In this document: in pieces, positions 1 to 11,780 of the stretch
Position numbering within the stretch: the first letter of the stretch is position 1
Layout of the letters: each line of letters begins with the position of its first letter
Origin: Palaemon carinicauda
Taxonomy: Eukaryota > Arthropoda > Malacostraca > Decapoda > Palaemonidae
Direction of reading: 5' to 3'
Assembly: GCF_036898095.1 (NCBI RefSeq)
Contig: NC_090766.1
Coordinates: 33,843,702 to 33,907,701, forward strand
Length of the DNA: 64,000 nt
The notes under the pieces: model-generated
The model's database searches: none
What the model saw: the letters and a program-made list of their open reading frames with translations, nothing else
What the model was told of the DNA's origin: nothing
Position numbers and translations under genes: made by a program

Positions 1-705
1 CTTAGGCCAAGGACGAAAAGGCAGTTCATTTTTGGCCAGGAAACCAAGTTGAAGTGAACATGTGGCTTTTTCTGTAGAAAAGCCGATGTTCTTACTGAAG
101 GCATGAATTTCACTGACCCTTTTAGCCGAAGCCAAGCACACTAGGAAAAGCGTCTTGAGGGTGAGATCCTTCAGGGAGGCTGAATGTAATGGCTCAAACC
201 TGTCTGACATGAGGAACCTTAGGACCACATCTAAGTTCCATCCAGGAGTTGCCAAACGACGTTCCTTAGAGGTCTCGAAAGACTTAAGGAGATCTTGGAG
301 ATCTTTATTGTTGGAAAGATCTAAGCCTCTATGACGAAAGACCGAAGCCAACATGCTCCTGTAGCCCTTAATCGTGGGAGCTGAGAGGGAGAGAACATTC
401 CTCAGATGTAAAAGAAAATCTCCGATTTGGGCTACAGAGGTACTGGAAGAGGACACAGATGCTGGCTTGCACCAGTCTCGAAAGACTTCCCACTTCGACT
501 GGTATACTCTGATGGTAGAAGCTCTCCTAGCTCTCGCAATCGCACTGGCTGCCTCCTTCGAAAAGCCTCGAGCTCTTGAGAGTCTCTTGATAGTCTGAAG
601 GCAGTCAGACGAAGCGCGGGGAGGCTTTGATGAACATTCTTTACGTGGGACTGACGTAAGAGATCTACCCTTAGAGGAAGACTTCTTGGAAAGTCTACCA
701 GCCAT
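1..705 (-). CDS. DIRS tyrosine recombinase, N-terminal part (element A), cut by window edge
   Basis: The frame is open from an ATG at 705 to base 1. It encodes a basic Ser/Lys-rich N-terminus followed by a core-binding domain (RVYQSKWEVFRDWC, then TIKGYRSMLASVFRHRGLDL). The start of the catalytic domain follows, with the first catalytic arginine in the LASAKRVSEIHAF motif. The His-x-x-Arg box and nucleophilic Tyr lie beyond the window. The family performs site-specific integration of circular DIRS DNA. The ORF overlaps the end of the upstream methyltransferase-like frame (432-1379) in a different frame, a usual DIRS layout. No stop is seen in the visible part, so this may be intact. Confidence 0.8.
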   Translation of the reverse strand, partial: MAGRLSKKSSSKGRSLTSVPRKECSSKPPRASSDCLQTIKRLSRARGFSKEAASAIARARRASTIRVYQSKWEVFRDWCKPASVSSSSTSVAQIGDFLLHLRNVLSLSAPTIKGYRSMLASVFRHRGLDLSNNKDLQDLLKSFETSKERRLATPGWNLDVVLRFLMSDRFEPLHSASLKDLTLKTLFLVCLASAKRVSEIHAFSKNIGFSTEKATCSLQLGFLAKNELPFRPWPK

Positions 706-2165
706 TGAAGTACCTCGGTGAACCACTCTCTCGCGGGCCAGAGGGTAGCAACCAACGTCAACCTTGTCCCTTCGTGAGAGGCGAACTTCTGCAGTACCTT
801 GTTGACTATCTTGAATGGTGGGAATGCATATAAGTCCAGATGAGACCAATCCAGTAGAAACGCGTCTATGTGGATTGCTTCTGGATCTAGGACTGGTGAG
901 CAATAGATTGGTAACCTTTTGGTCAACGAGGTGGCAAAGAGATCTATGGTGGGTTGACCCCAAGTAGCCCAAAGACTCTTGCCCACGTCCTTGTGGAGGG
1001 TCCATTCCGTGGGTATCACCTGACCCCTCCGACTGAGACAGTCTGCCAAGACGTTCAAGTCCCCCTGGATGAATCTCGTCAACAGGGAGATGCCTCGATT
1101 TCTTGACCATATGAGAAGGTCCCTTGCGATCTCGTACAGGGTGAGGGAGTGTGTGCCTCCTTGCTTGGAGATGTACGCCAAAGCTGTGGTGTTGTCTGAG
1201 TTGACCTCTACCACTTTGTTTCGAAGAAAGCTTTCGAATTTCATCAAGGCCAAGTGGACTGTTAATAGCTCCTTGCCGTTGATGTGCATGCTCTTCTGAC
1301 TTGAGGTCCACAGACCCGAGCATTCCCGACCGTCCAGGGTCGCACCCCAACCCAAATCCGACGCGTCTGAGAACAACACGTGGTTTGGGTTCTTGACTGC
1401 TAGGGAAAGTCCCTCTCTCAGACTGATATTGCTGTCCCACCATTTCAGGCATGCCTTTACTGGTTCGGAGACTGGGAATGATACCGTCTCTAACGTCTTG
1501 TCCTTGTTCCAGTGAGAGGCTAGATGGAACTGGAGAGGCCGAAGGTGTAGTCTCCCTAGCGAGACAAACTGCTCCAGGGATGAGAGAGTCCCTACGAGAC
1601 TGTTCCAACTCCTGACTGAACAAACGTTCTCTTTTCAGCATTAGTTGGACTTCGAGCAGGGCTTGTTCTATTCGGGTGGCAGACGGAAAAGCCCGAAAAA
1701 CTGGACTGCGAATCTCCATCCCCAAATATAGAATAATCTGGGATGGGATCAGTTGGGACTTTTCTAGGTTGACCAAAAGTCCCAACTCCCTGGCCAGACT
1801 CAACGTCCAATGTAGATCCTGCAGACAGCGAAGACTGGACGATGCTCTGAGAAGCCAGTCGTCCAAGTACAGGGAGGCTCGGATTCCCGATAGATGGAGG
1901 AATTTTGCCACATTCCTCATGAGCCTCGTAAACACGAGAGGAGCAGGACTGAGGCCAAAGCACAGGGCTCGAAACTGGTACCCCACATTCCTGTAAACAA
2001 ACCTCAGAAACGGTTGGGAATCCGGGTGTATAGGAATGTGGAAGTATGCATCCTGAAGGTCGAGAGAGACCATCCAGTCGCCTTCCATTAATGCTGTCAA
2101 GACAGCCTGGTAGACTTCATCGTGAAGTTTGTCTTGACAATGAACACATTGAGCGCACTTGCCTC
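432..2165 (-). pseudogene. RT / RNase H / methyltransferase-like ORF of element A, N-terminally deleted
   Basis: The reverse-transcriptase palm with YLDDW is at about 1,855-1,870. RNase H follows (LFSDASDLGWGATL, SDNTTALAYISKQGG, NVLADCLSRR). After it comes a segment with IDLFAT, YCSPV, DAFLLDW and YAFPPF resembling the phage Dam-like methyltransferase module of DIRS elements. RT and RNase H lie in different frames, so at least one frameshift separates them. The RT fingers are missing: the frame begins abruptly near 2,165 where gag-derived sequence is joined, whereas related element E has about 0.85 kb more there. Non-functional as it stands. Confidence 0.75.
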
Positions 2166-2173
2166 TTACGTAC

Positions 2174-2275
2174 TCCTGCAGTGAACATGGCTGCCAGATC
2201 ATTGGAGCCATCCCTGATAGACTTGTTCCTGCAGAGAACGTGGCTGTCAGATTATTGGAGCCATCCCTGATAGCC
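2174..2275. repeat. Two tandem copies of about 52 bp
   Basis: Two diverged copies of a unit containing CAGATCATTGGAGCCATCC sit side by side exactly at the gag/RT deletion junction of element A. The second copy runs into sequence that element B carries at its own gag rearrangement point (about 7,480). Confidence 0.7.
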
Positions 2276-3844
2276 TTGTTTATGCATGACATAATTGTAC
2301 AGCAAAACTTCAAACGCTCGAAAAAAACTCCTAACAGGAGATGGTCTAGCTCTGAAGCCGACCATAAAATCTTGGAGCGTCTCATGGCCAGGCGCCAGGG
2401 AGAGTCTATGAGGTTTGAGAAGTCTACCTGGGCAGAGGCAGGAACTCCCAAGCCGAGAACTTCTCCCGTGTCATACCAGACTCTCGCTCTATAAGCCAGC
2501 TTAAAAGGAGGGAAAGCAAAGGCTGTCTCCCCCAAACTCCTCCTGGTGATTAACCAGTCGCCTAGCAAACGTAAAGCTCTCTTAGAAGAGCGAGAGAGCA
2601 CTAGCTTAGAAAACAACGGCTTCGAAGTAGCTAGGCCTAGTGTAAACTCTGACGTTTAGGCGAACGAGGAGCAGCAGTTACAAAAAGATCCGGACAAAGA
2701 TCCTTAAAAATCAGCATGATTTATTTAAAGTCCATAGAGGGCTGAGCAGCTTTAGGCTCCTCTCCGTCTGACAGAGTCCTCAAGGGAATATCAGTAGGAG
2801 GGGGATCAGCAACTTCCTCATCTGAAGGAACCTTGTCCGACAATTGCCGAGTCTCAAGCAAGGGAGAGACTTGCCGTGGTGGCAATGCTTGACAAGCAGA
2901 GTCCACACGCAAAGGAGCAACAGTAGCAGTCAAGGACGCTATGTCATGTAACTGCTTAAAGGACTGACCAGCAACAACAACAGGTGCGGGAGGACGCTCG
3001 ACGTCAACTCGAGACTGCCTTGACTGCCTAGACTGAGCAGTCAAAACAACTCTTGACTGCGGTGCTTGACGCTCAACGTCAAAACAAGTCAACTATGCTG
3101 GTTGGCGAACGTCCTGAACGTCAACAAGAGCAAGCGGCAGCGGCTGAACGTCCACAAGCGGCTGAGAGTCAACACGGGACTGCATCGAGTGAGGCTCTAC
3201 AAAACATGATTGACGTGACTTTGTAACGTCAATGTCAACAGGACGAGCAAAGGCTCGTTTGGGCGGCTGACGGCCAGGATCTCGATCAGCTAAGCAGAAT
3301 AGTCCTCCATAAGAGAGGCAAGCTTATTCTGCATGTCTTGCCGTACAACCCATTTAGGATCAACGGGAATGGGTGCGGTAAGAGACGAGGGTAACGTCTT
3401 TGACTGCAAAACCTTGCCTACAATAAGACTCTCGGAGCCTGTGTTACGCTTTTGTTTAGGCGGCGAGCAGTCTTCCGATGACTGCATAGGGTCAGAGCTG
3501 TCCCAATGGCTACAACCAGGACGCTGGACCTGTCCTGAAGGGACTGACTTTCGCTTTAAGGGCCTCGAAACCTTGCTCCACGGTTTCTTACGCGAAAAGC
3601 CTTCGGATGACGAGGAGAAAATCGTCTCGCTCGTCTTATGGTAGGGGCGGTCTTGATGAGACACGCCTGAAACCATAGAGGGAACGTTTGTTCGCTGATC
3701 AAGGCCTCTCGAACCCATAAGTCGTACGACATTACTTCTCCCTGGGGCTTGGGAGCTTGCAAGAGGTCTCGGACTAGGCGAACGACAGGCACGAACAGAC
3801 GAACCCTCGGTCGCAACACTGATAACTCTTTGCGCAATTATCAC
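2276..3844 (-). pseudogene. gag-like ORF of element A, degraded
   Basis: Gag remnant read leftward from about 3,844. The first frame (3,290-3,844) is open for 184 codons and has a Ser/Pro/Arg-rich start (CRSPSPRPLASSQAPGRSNV) shared with E, and a PVDPKWVVRQDMQNKLASLMED helix-like segment also present in B. A second open piece (2,721-3,092) is rich in Gln/Ser/Arg followed by an acidic stretch. The remainder, 2,276-2,700, resembles the gag of E (DTGE.PGLGVPASAQ) with stops. Gag in this family is assumed to bind the RNA or cDNA. No known domain is recognisable. Frames are broken between the pieces. Confidence 0.6.
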
Positions 3845-3985
3845 TTTATCACTACGATTTTCTGTTTTGCACTTACTTCACTGAAATCGAATTTTTTCAA
3901 CAATTCACATTAGGCATGAATAAAACTGATTTCTACCTGAAGCACGCAATTCTACCCTACATCAAAAGGTTATAGTTGTGAAATA

Positions 3986-4179
3986 TGATATTTTAATTAT
4001 AAAATAAATTTTTGAATATACTTACCCGGTGAATATATAGCTGCAACTCTGTTGCTTGACAGACAAAAACTGTACAAAAAAACTCGCCAGCGATCGCTAT
4101 ACAGGTTGCGGGTGTGCCCATCAGCGCCATCTGTCAGCCAGATACCAAGCTCTATGTAAACAAAGACTCAATTTTCTCC
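3986..4179. repeat. Left terminal inverted repeat of B
   Basis: Bases 4,027-4,179 are the reverse complement of 10,275-10,433 with few mismatches. Shared features include GCGATCGCTATACAGGTTGC and the 5-bp tract before TATTCACCGG. The outermost tail (3,986-4,026) is specific to this end and is matched only by the internal complementary region. Confidence 0.85.
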
Positions 4180-4225
4180 TCGTCCCACTGCGTCTCTATT
4201 GGGGAGGAAGGGAGGGTCATTTAAT

Positions 4226-4318
4226 TTATATATTCACCGGGTAAGTATATTCAAAAATTTATTTTATAATTAAAATATCATTTTTAAATATTTAACTTAG
4301 CCGGTGAATATATAGCTG
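4226..4318. repeat. Internal complementary region of B
   Basis: Bases 4,226-4,280 are the reverse complement of the left outer end of B, and 4,281-4,318 are the reverse complement of its right outer end. The two halves meet at 4,280/4,281. This is the hallmark template region of DIRS elements, thought to allow end-to-end completion of a circular intermediate. It lies next to the YR end, as expected. Confidence 0.85.
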
Positions 4319-4719
4319 ATTCACACCCAGGATGGTGGGTAGAGACCAGTAAAATATGTTTACATTTTATGAGCTAAGAGTTTTTATTTCATTTTAGAAG
4401 TTATCAAAATAACAAAAACAAAATAAATAGGTACCTGGTAAGGAAGTCGACTTGAACGATTACTCTGCCTTATAAGTACGTCTTCCTTACGGAGCCTCGC
4501 GATCCTCTTAGGATGCTGATAGACCCCTAGGAGCTGAAGTATCAAGGGCTGCAACCCATACAACAGGACCTCATCAAACCCCTAATCTGGGCGCTCTCAA
4601 GAAATGACTTTGACCACCCGCCAAATCAACCAGGATGCGAAAGGCTTCTTAGCCTTCCGGACAACCCATAAAAACAACATTAAAAAACATTTCAAGAGAC
4701 AGATTAAAAGGATATGGAA

Positions 4720-5913
4720 TTAGGGAATTGTAGTGGTTGAGCCCTCACCCACTACTGCACTCGCTGCTACGAATGGTCCCAGTGTGTAGCAGTTCTCGTA
4801 AAGAGACTGGACATCCTTTAGATAAAAAGACGCGAACACTGACTTGCTTCTCCAATAGGTTGCGTCCATTATACTTCGCAGAGATCTATTTTGCTTAAAG
4901 GCCACGGAAGTTGCTACAGCTCTAACTTCGTGCGTCTTCACCTTAAGCAAAGCTCGGTCTTCCTCACTCAGATGTGAATGAGCTTATCGTATTAACAATC
5001 TGATAAAGTATGATAAAGCATTCTTTGACATAGGCAAAGATGGTTTCTTAATTGAACACCATAAAGCTTCAGATTGGCCTCGTAAAGGTTTGGTACGCTT
5101 TAAATAGAACTTAAGAACTCTAACAGGGCATAAGACTCTTTCTAGTTCATTGCCTACGATCTCCGATAAGCTGGGAATATCGAAAGATTTAGGCCAAGGC
5201 CGAGAAGGCAACTCATTTTTGGCTAGAAAACCAAGTTGCAGCGAACAGGTGGCTTTGTCTGACGAAAATCCGATGTTCTTGCTGAAGGCATGAATCTCAC
5301 TGACTCTTTTAGCCGAGGCTAAGCATACCAGGAAAAGAGTCTTTAGAGTGAGATCTTTCAGGGAGGCTGATTGTAACGGCTCAAACCTGTCTGACATGAG
5401 GAATCTTAGCACCACGTCTAAATTCCATCCAGGGGTAGCCAAACGACGCTCCTTGGTGGTCTCAAAAGACTTAAGGAGGTCTTGAAGATCTTTATTGTTG
5501 GAAAGATCTAAGCCTCTATGCCAGAAGACCGATGCCAACATGCTTCTGTAGCCCTTGATAGTGGGAGCTGAAAGGGATCGTCCTTTTCTCAGGTATAAGA
5601 GAAAATCAGCTATTTGAGCTACAGAGGTACTGGTCGAGGATATAGAAACTGACTTGCACCAGTCTCGGAAGACTTCCCACTTCGACTGGTAGACTCTAAT
5701 GGTGGACGCTCTCCTTGCTCTAGCAATCGCACTGGCTGCCTCCTTCGAAAAGCCTCTAGCTCTCGAGAGTCTTTCGATAGTCTGAAGGCAGTCAGACGAA
5801 GAGCGAGGAGGCTTTGGTGTACCTTCTTTACGTGAGGCTGACGTAGAAGGTCCACCCTTAGAGGAAGACTTCTGGGAACGACTACTAGCCATCGAAGTAC
5901 CTCGGTGAACCAT
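4720..5913 (-). pseudogene. Tyrosine recombinase of B, one in-frame stop
   Basis: From an ATG at 5,913 (or 5,892) the frame runs through the core-binding domain (RVYQSKWEVFRDWC), first catalytic Arg (SAKRVSEIHAF), conserved FLAKNELPSRPWP, CPVRVLKFYLKRTKPL, His-x-x-Arg box (HEVR), and nucleophile Tyr (FASFYLKDV), ending GPFVAASAVVGEG. A single in-frame TAA at 4,984-4,986 interrupts an otherwise continuous frame just before the H-x-x-R box. All four catalytic residues R, H, R and Y are otherwise visible. E has the same region uninterrupted at this codon. Confidence 0.8.
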
Positions 5914-6830
5914 TCTCTCACGGGCCAGAGGGGAGCAACTAACGTCAACCTTGTCCCTTCGTGAGAGGCGAACTTCTGCAGTACCTTGTTGACAATCTTG
6001 AACGGTGGGAATGCGTAGAGATCCAGATGTGACCAATCTAGGAGGAAGGCATCTATATGTATTGCTGCTGGGTCCGGGACTGGGGAGCAATAGATTGGAA
6101 GCCTCTTGGTCAGCGAGGTTGCAAAGAGATCTATGGTTGGTTGGCCCCAAGTCTCTTGCATACATCCTTGTGGAGGGTCCATTCTGTTGGAATTACTTGA
6201 CCTTTCCGACTGAGACAATCTGCTATGACATTCAAGTTGCCTTGGATGAACCTCGTTACTAGGGAGATGTCTTGACCTTTTGACCAGATGAGCAGGTCCT
6301 TTGCGATCTCGTACAACGTCAGTGAGTGGGTACCTCCTTGTTTGGAGATGTACGCCAAGGCCGTGGTGTTGTCCGAGTTTACTTCCACCACTTTGCCTCG
6401 AAGGAGATACTCGAAGCTTTTCAAGGCCAGATGAACTGCCAACAGCTCCTTGCAGTTGATATGCATGCTCCTCTGACTCGAGTTCCACAGACCTGAGCAT
6501 TCCCGACCGTCCAGTGTCGCGCCCCAGCCCACGTCCGATGCGTCCGAGAAGAGAACGTGGTGGGGAGTCTGAACAGCCAGGGGAAGACCCTCTCTTAGGT
6601 TGATATTGTCCTTCCACCAAGTCAGACAAGACTTTATCTTTCCGGAAATCGGGATCGAGACCGCTTCTAGCGTCTTGTCCTTTTTCCAGTGAAAAGCCAG
6701 ATGGTATTGAAGAGGACGGAGGTGTAGTCTTCCTAGTGATACAAACTGTTCCAGGGATGACAGCGTCCCCACCAGACTCATCCACAGCCTGACTGAGCAG
6801 CGTTCCTTCTTCAGCATCTTCTGGATGGAT
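5619..6830 (-). pseudogene. RNase H plus methyltransferase-like segment of B, RT deleted
   Basis: RNase H is well preserved (VLFSDASDVGWGATLDG, HINCKELLAVHLAL, SDNTTALAYISKQGG, NVIADCLSRK). The following methyltransferase-like segment (IDLFAT, DAFLLDW, YAFPPF, TLVAPLWPVREWF) is in another frame, with the shift near 6,160 at the boundary. The RT thumb end is at about 6,830. Upstream of this the palm and fingers are absent and sequence passes directly into gag. The C-terminus overlaps the YR frame. Confidence 0.75.
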
Positions 6831-6843
6831 AGTAGGGCTTGAT

Positions 6844-7475
6844 CTATTCTGGGGGCTGATCGTCTTGTTGTTCAGCAACGTCCTCATCAGATAGTTCCAC
6901 ATCCGAAAACTGATGAGGAAACGGCAACGGAGTGGGCAACGTCTGGCTCGCTGAGTCCGGTCGCACTGGTGCATGCATGACGGAGCCGGACGCAACGTCA
7001 TGGAACTGCTGCACAGTCTGTGAACTGTCAACAACCATGGGTGCGCGAGGAAGCACAGCATCCACCCGAGACTGTCTAGACCGTCTGGGTTGTGCAGTCA
7101 ACACCATACCAGGTTGCTGAGGTTGACGCACCGCGTCACAACAAGTCACCTCTGCTGGGTGTTGAACGTCCTGAACGTCAACAACCACCTCCGAGCGTCG
7201 CTTAACGTCAAGGTGCGGCTGGCAACCCACACTGGGTCACATCGGTGGAGGAACCACCTCAACTGGTAGACGCGAGAAGGTTACCTCAGCGTCAACAGGA
7301 CGCACAACCGACCGGTTGGAAGGTTGTTGGCCAGAAGGTTCGGCAGCAACCTTCTCCGCATTAAAGTCCTCTATCAAGGACGCAAGCTTGGACTGCATGT
7401 CTTGCAGCAAAGCCCATTTAGGGTCTACGGGAGCAGGTGCGGCAACAGACGGGGTTAGCGACTGAGGCGGTACCG
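6844..7475 (-). pseudogene. Partial gag copy 1 in B
   Basis: Corresponds to A 2,790-3,440: a Gln/Ser/Arg-rich segment, then VDPKWALLQDMQSKLASLIED. It is fused on its left to the RT remnant by a deletion junction near 6,840. It has an acidic tail (SDEDVAEQQDDQPPE) where A has PSDEEVADPPP. Confidence 0.55.
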
Positions 7476-7479
7476 CTTT

Positions 7480-9060
7480 CCATCCCTGAAAGCCTTGTTT
7501 ATGCATGACATAATTGTACAGCAAAACTTCAAAGGCTCGAAAACAGCTGTGAAGTTGACCTGTAAAAAACTTGGAGCGTCTCCTGGCCAGGCGCCAGGGA
7601 GAGTCTACGAGATTTGAGAAGTCTATCTGGGCAGAGGCATGAACTCCCAAGCCGAGAACTTCTCTCGTGTTATATCAGACTCTCGCTCTATAAGCCAGTT
7701 TAAAAGAAGGGAAAGCAAAGGCTGTATCCCCCAAACTCCTCCTGGTGATAAACCAGTCGCCTAGCAAACGTAAAGCTCTCTAGGAGAGCAAGAGAGCACT
7801 AGCTTATAAACAACGGCTTCGAAGTAGCTAGACCTAGTGTAAGCTCGTGACGTCTAGGCGAACGAGGAGCAGCAGTTACAAAAAGATCCGGACAAAGATC
7901 CTTAAAAAAATCATCATGATTTAATTAAAGTCCATAGGGGGCTAAGCAGCTTTAGGCTCCTCTCCGTCTGACAGAGTCCTCAAGGGAATATCAGTAGGAG
8001 GGGGAACAGCAACTTCCTCATCTACAGGATCCTTGTCCGATAAAAGCTGAGTCTCAAGCAAGGGAGAGACCTACCGTGGTTGCAATGCTTTACAAGCAGA
8101 GTCCACACTCACTGGTGCATTAGTAGCGGACCAGGACGCAACGTCATGTAACTGCTTGACAGTCTGTGAACTGTCAACAACTGAACTGTCAACAACAACA
8201 GGTGCGTGAGGATGCACAGCGTCCACTTGAGACTGCTTTGACTGCCTAGACTGAGCAGTCAAAACAACTCTAGAATGCGGAGGTTGACGCACAGCGTCAA
8301 AACAAGTCAACTCCGATTGTTAGCGAACGTCCTGAACGTCAACAGGAGCATCAGCAAGTGGCCTAACATCCAAATGTGGCTGAAAATCCACACGAGACCG
8401 CATCGAGTGTGGTTCTAAACAACCTGACTGACGTGATTTAGCTACGCCAACGTCAACAGGAAGCACAAAGGAACGTTAGGTTGGCTGAAAGCCAGGATAT
8501 CGATGAGATAAACGGCTAGACTCAACGGACTAATCGGCAGAATAGTCTTCCATAAGGGAGGCAAGCATATTCTGCATGTCTTGCCGTACAACCCATTAAG
8601 GATCAACGGAAATGGTTGTGGTAAGAGACGAGGGTAACGTCTGTGACCGCAACACTTTGCCAACAAAAAAAGACTCTCGGAGTCTGTGTTACGCTTTTGT
8701 TAGGCGGCGAGCAGTTTTCCGATGACTGCATAGGGTCAGAGCTGTCCTAATGGCTGTAACCAGGACGCTGGACCTGTCCTGAAAGGACTGACTTTCGCTT
8801 AAGGGCTTCGAAACCTTGTTACGGGTTTCTTATGCGAAAAGCCTTCGGATGACGAGGAGAAAAAACGTCTCTCTCGCCTTATGGTAGGGGAGATCTTGGT
8901 AAGATACACCCGATACCATAGAGGGAAAACGTCTGTTTGTTGATCAAGGCCTCTCGAACCCATAAGTCGTTCGACATTACTTCTCCCCTGGGTTGGGAGC
9001 TTGCAAGAGGTCCCGGACTAGGTGAACGACAGGCACGAACAGACGAACCCTCGGACGCAA
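7480..9060 (-). pseudogene. Partial gag copy 2 in B
   Basis: Corresponds to A 2,265-3,840, so the 2,790-3,440 part of gag is present twice in B, once here and once at 6,844-7,475. Many stops and indels. Only short open pieces such as 8,071-8,310 remain. The copy junction lies at about 7,480, at the same TTTATGCATGACATAATTG sequence where A has its 52-bp tandem repeat. Confidence 0.55.
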
Positions 9061-10274
9061 CACTGTAACACTTTGCGCAATATCACTTTATCACTTCGAT
9101 TTTCTGTTTTGCACTTATTTCACTGAAATCGAAAATTTTACTGATTTCTACCTGAAACACGCAATACTACCCTCATCAAAAGGTAGTAATTGCGAAATCA
9201 GGCGTATAATGCAAGCTCATTAACCAGCAAAAAAACAGAAAACATATTTTAAGATAAAAAATTCAGTGGCTGGGGAAGAGACTAAACACTAGTTCATTCA
9301 AAACTACGTTTTCAATCTCTCACCGCACATAGCCTAGGGACGAGAATAAAAAACTAAAAACGTTTTATCCTTTCTCCCCGTACAGAGACTAGGGACGAGA
9401 GCAACTCGAGAACAACGTTACCCGCTTGAACGGAACGTTTTCTCTCCTCTCTCTCCCTCCGTCTCTATCTCTCTCTCTCTTTCTCTCTTGATTTCGCACC
9501 TAAGAGAAGAGCCCAATTACATTTCGTCAAAAAAAAAATGTTATTTGACCAAAGGAAAAAACTGAAAGGTATTTTAATTAAAAAGTTCCTTTAAAATAGA
9601 ATTTAAAACATTTAAGCTTAGAAAGAATGAACAAAACGTCAGAATCGATTTACTCTTTCTGCTAAGTGAAACCGTGATACACTCTCTCTCTATCGTAACG
9701 ATAGAGCGCATGTTGAACGTCCTGAACGTCAAAAACTGCGTAGCATAAATAAACTAAACGTTAGTTCATCTTTGAAAACAGTACGAAGACTATTCAAAGA
9801 AATTCTTTCATAAAATAGTTCATTTAAAAAGTTTTAAATCCTTAGCTCTATAAAAGCTATTTACGATATAAAGGGCTCAACGTTGATTAACTTCGGTTTC
9901 CAAGTTAGGACCGCCTACTCTCAGGAAAGGTCGCATATAAACAAAACATTAAAATTTATTTTTTATGTTTATTATAAATGGAAAGTTAATCGAAGAGGAA
10001 AATCTATAATTAATTTATAACGTGATAAGATAATTACTAAAAGCCTAAACACACTTCCGTCTAAGGGAAGGGTCGGCCATTTAAAAGTCAAAGAAAGTCC
10101 CTACTCTCTTTGTCACCAAAAAATAAATCTATCCAAAACGAGTTCAAGATTTTAGATGAAGATAAAACACCTGCACTGCGAAAGCTCAAACCAGAATATA
10201 GTACTTCACCAAAGATGATGGGAAAAACTCCAGGTTTCAACAGCGAGTAAAGTACGTCTTGTCGACACGTCGAC
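9061..10274 (-). other. Non-coding 5' leader of B
   Basis: No credible coding frame. It contains a short CT-rich tract (about 9,440-9,490) and a stretch GATAGAG..CTCTATC near 9,690. It is about 80-90% alike by eye to 10,451-11,611, the equivalent leader of A. Confidence 0.6.
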
Positions 10275-10450
10275 AGAGAGAAAATTGAGTCTTTGTTTAC
10301 ATAGAGCTTGGTATCTGGCTGACAGATGGCGCTGATGGGCACACCCGCAACCTGTATAGCGATCGCTGGCGAGTTTTTTTGTACAGTTTTTGTCTGTCGA
10401 GCAACAGAGTTGCAGCTATATATTCACCGGCTAAGTTAAATATTTAAAAA
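10275..10450. repeat. Right terminal inverted repeat of B
   Basis: Reverse complement of 4,027-4,179 over its inner part. The outer tail ends GTTAAATATTTAAAAA and matches the right half of the internal complementary region. Confidence 0.85.
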
Positions 10451-10714
10451 AGTCGTATAATGTAAGCACATTAATACAAGCAAAAAACAGTAAACATATA
10501 TTAAGATAAAAAGATCAGTGACTGGGGAGGAGACTAAACACTAGTTCATTCAAAACTACATTTTCAATCTCTCACCGTACAGTGCCTTGGGACGAGAATA
10601 AAAACTAAAAACGTTTTATCCTTTCTCCCCGTACAGAGACTTGGGACGAGAGTAAAAAACTGACTCGAGAACGTTACTCGCTTGGGACGAGAATAAAGAT
10701 CGGAACGTTCTCTC

Positions 10715-10761
<47 letters not shown>

Positions 10762-11611
10762 ATTTCACACCGAAGAGAAAAGCCCACTCACCTTTCGTCA
10801 ATAAACAGGTTATTTGACCAAAGGAAAAAACTGAAAGGACTAAGAAATTGAAAATTAACAAGTTCCTTTAGATTAGTATTTAAAACATTTAAGTTTGAAA
10901 GAAGAATGAACAAAACGTCAGAATCGATTTACTCTTTCTGCAAAGTGAAACCATGATTCTCTCTCTCTCTATCGTAACGATAGAGCGCAAACTGCGTAGC
11001 ATAAATAAACCAAACGTTAGTTCATCTTTGAAACAGTACGAAGACTATTCAAAGAAAATCTTTCATAAAATATCTACTAAAAAATATTAATTTAATAAGT
11101 TTTAATCATTTGCTCTGTAAAAGTTATTCACGATTGAAAGGGCTCAACGCTGTTTAACTTCGGTTTCCAAGTTAGGACCGCCTACTCTCGGATTAGGGGA
11201 GGAATAGGTAAGGTCGCATATAAACAAACCATTAAAATTTATCTTGATGTTTATTATAAATGGAAAGCTAATCGAAGAGGCCTAATAAAGGCGGTTGAGA
11301 TATAAAATATATAGAGGAAAATCTATAATTAACAACAACAATTTATAACGTGATAAGATAATTGCTAAAAGCCTAAAACACACTTCCGTACTAAGGGAAG
11401 GGTCGGCCATTTTTAAAAGTCAAAGAAAGTCCAAAAAACAATCCAAAGTCATCAACAATTAAATCTATCCAAAAAAGAATTCAAGATTTAAGTTGAAGAT
11501 AAAACACCTGCACTGCGAAAGCTCAAACCAAAAGGAAGTACTTCACCAAGACTGTTGAAAAACTCCAGGTTAACAGCGAGTAATGGTACGTCTTGTCGAT
11601 CAGACCGACAG
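10451..11611 (-). other. 5' leader of element A, distal part
   Basis: Continuation of A beyond the B insertion. Non-coding, with a (CT)n run at about 10,715-10,760. Homologous to the leader of B. Confidence 0.65.
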
Positions 11612-11780
11612 AGAAGAATTGGGTCTGTTTACATGTATATGCGGTATCTGGCCGATAGTTGGCGCTAGTGGGCACACCCGCAACCTTCATAGCAATCGCT
11701 CGCGAGTTTTTGTGTTTTTCTGTCGAGCCGCCGGAGGCTCAGCTATTATATATTCACCGGCTAAGTTAAATATTTAAAAA
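11612..11780. repeat. Right terminal repeat of element A
   Basis: Diverged match to 10,275-10,450 with the same outer end TTAAATATTTAAAAA at 11,780. Host intron sequence starts immediately after. Confidence 0.8.

Larger units (their letters stand above)
3986..10450 (-). mobile_element. DIRS-like retrotransposon B, complete ends, nested in A
   Basis: Both ends are present and confirmed by the internal complementary region at 4,226-4,318, whose halves are the reverse complements of 3,986-4,035 and of about 10,412-10,450. Order along the minus strand: right terminus, leader, two partial gag copies, RNase H, methyltransferase-like segment, YR, internal complementary region, left terminus. The whole RT palm is deleted, so the element could not reverse-transcribe itself. 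It is closely related to A and more distantly to E. Confidence 0.85.
1..11780 (-). mobile_element. DIRS-like retrotransposon A, runs off left edge, interrupted by element B
   Basis: Minus-strand DIRS-like element. Reading leftward: right terminus (11,612-11,780), non-coding leader (10,451-11,611, and 3,845-3,985 beyond the insertion), gag remnant, RT-RNase H-methyltransferase-like remnant and tyrosine recombinase continuing past base 1. Element B occupies 3,986-10,450. Bases just before 3,986 and just after 10,450 match two adjoining stretches of B's own leader near 9,190-9,200, so A is one element split by B and not a tandem duplication. The left terminus and internal complementary region are outside the window. 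Sure of family and nesting; the exact insertion point is good to a few bases. Confidence 0.85.
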
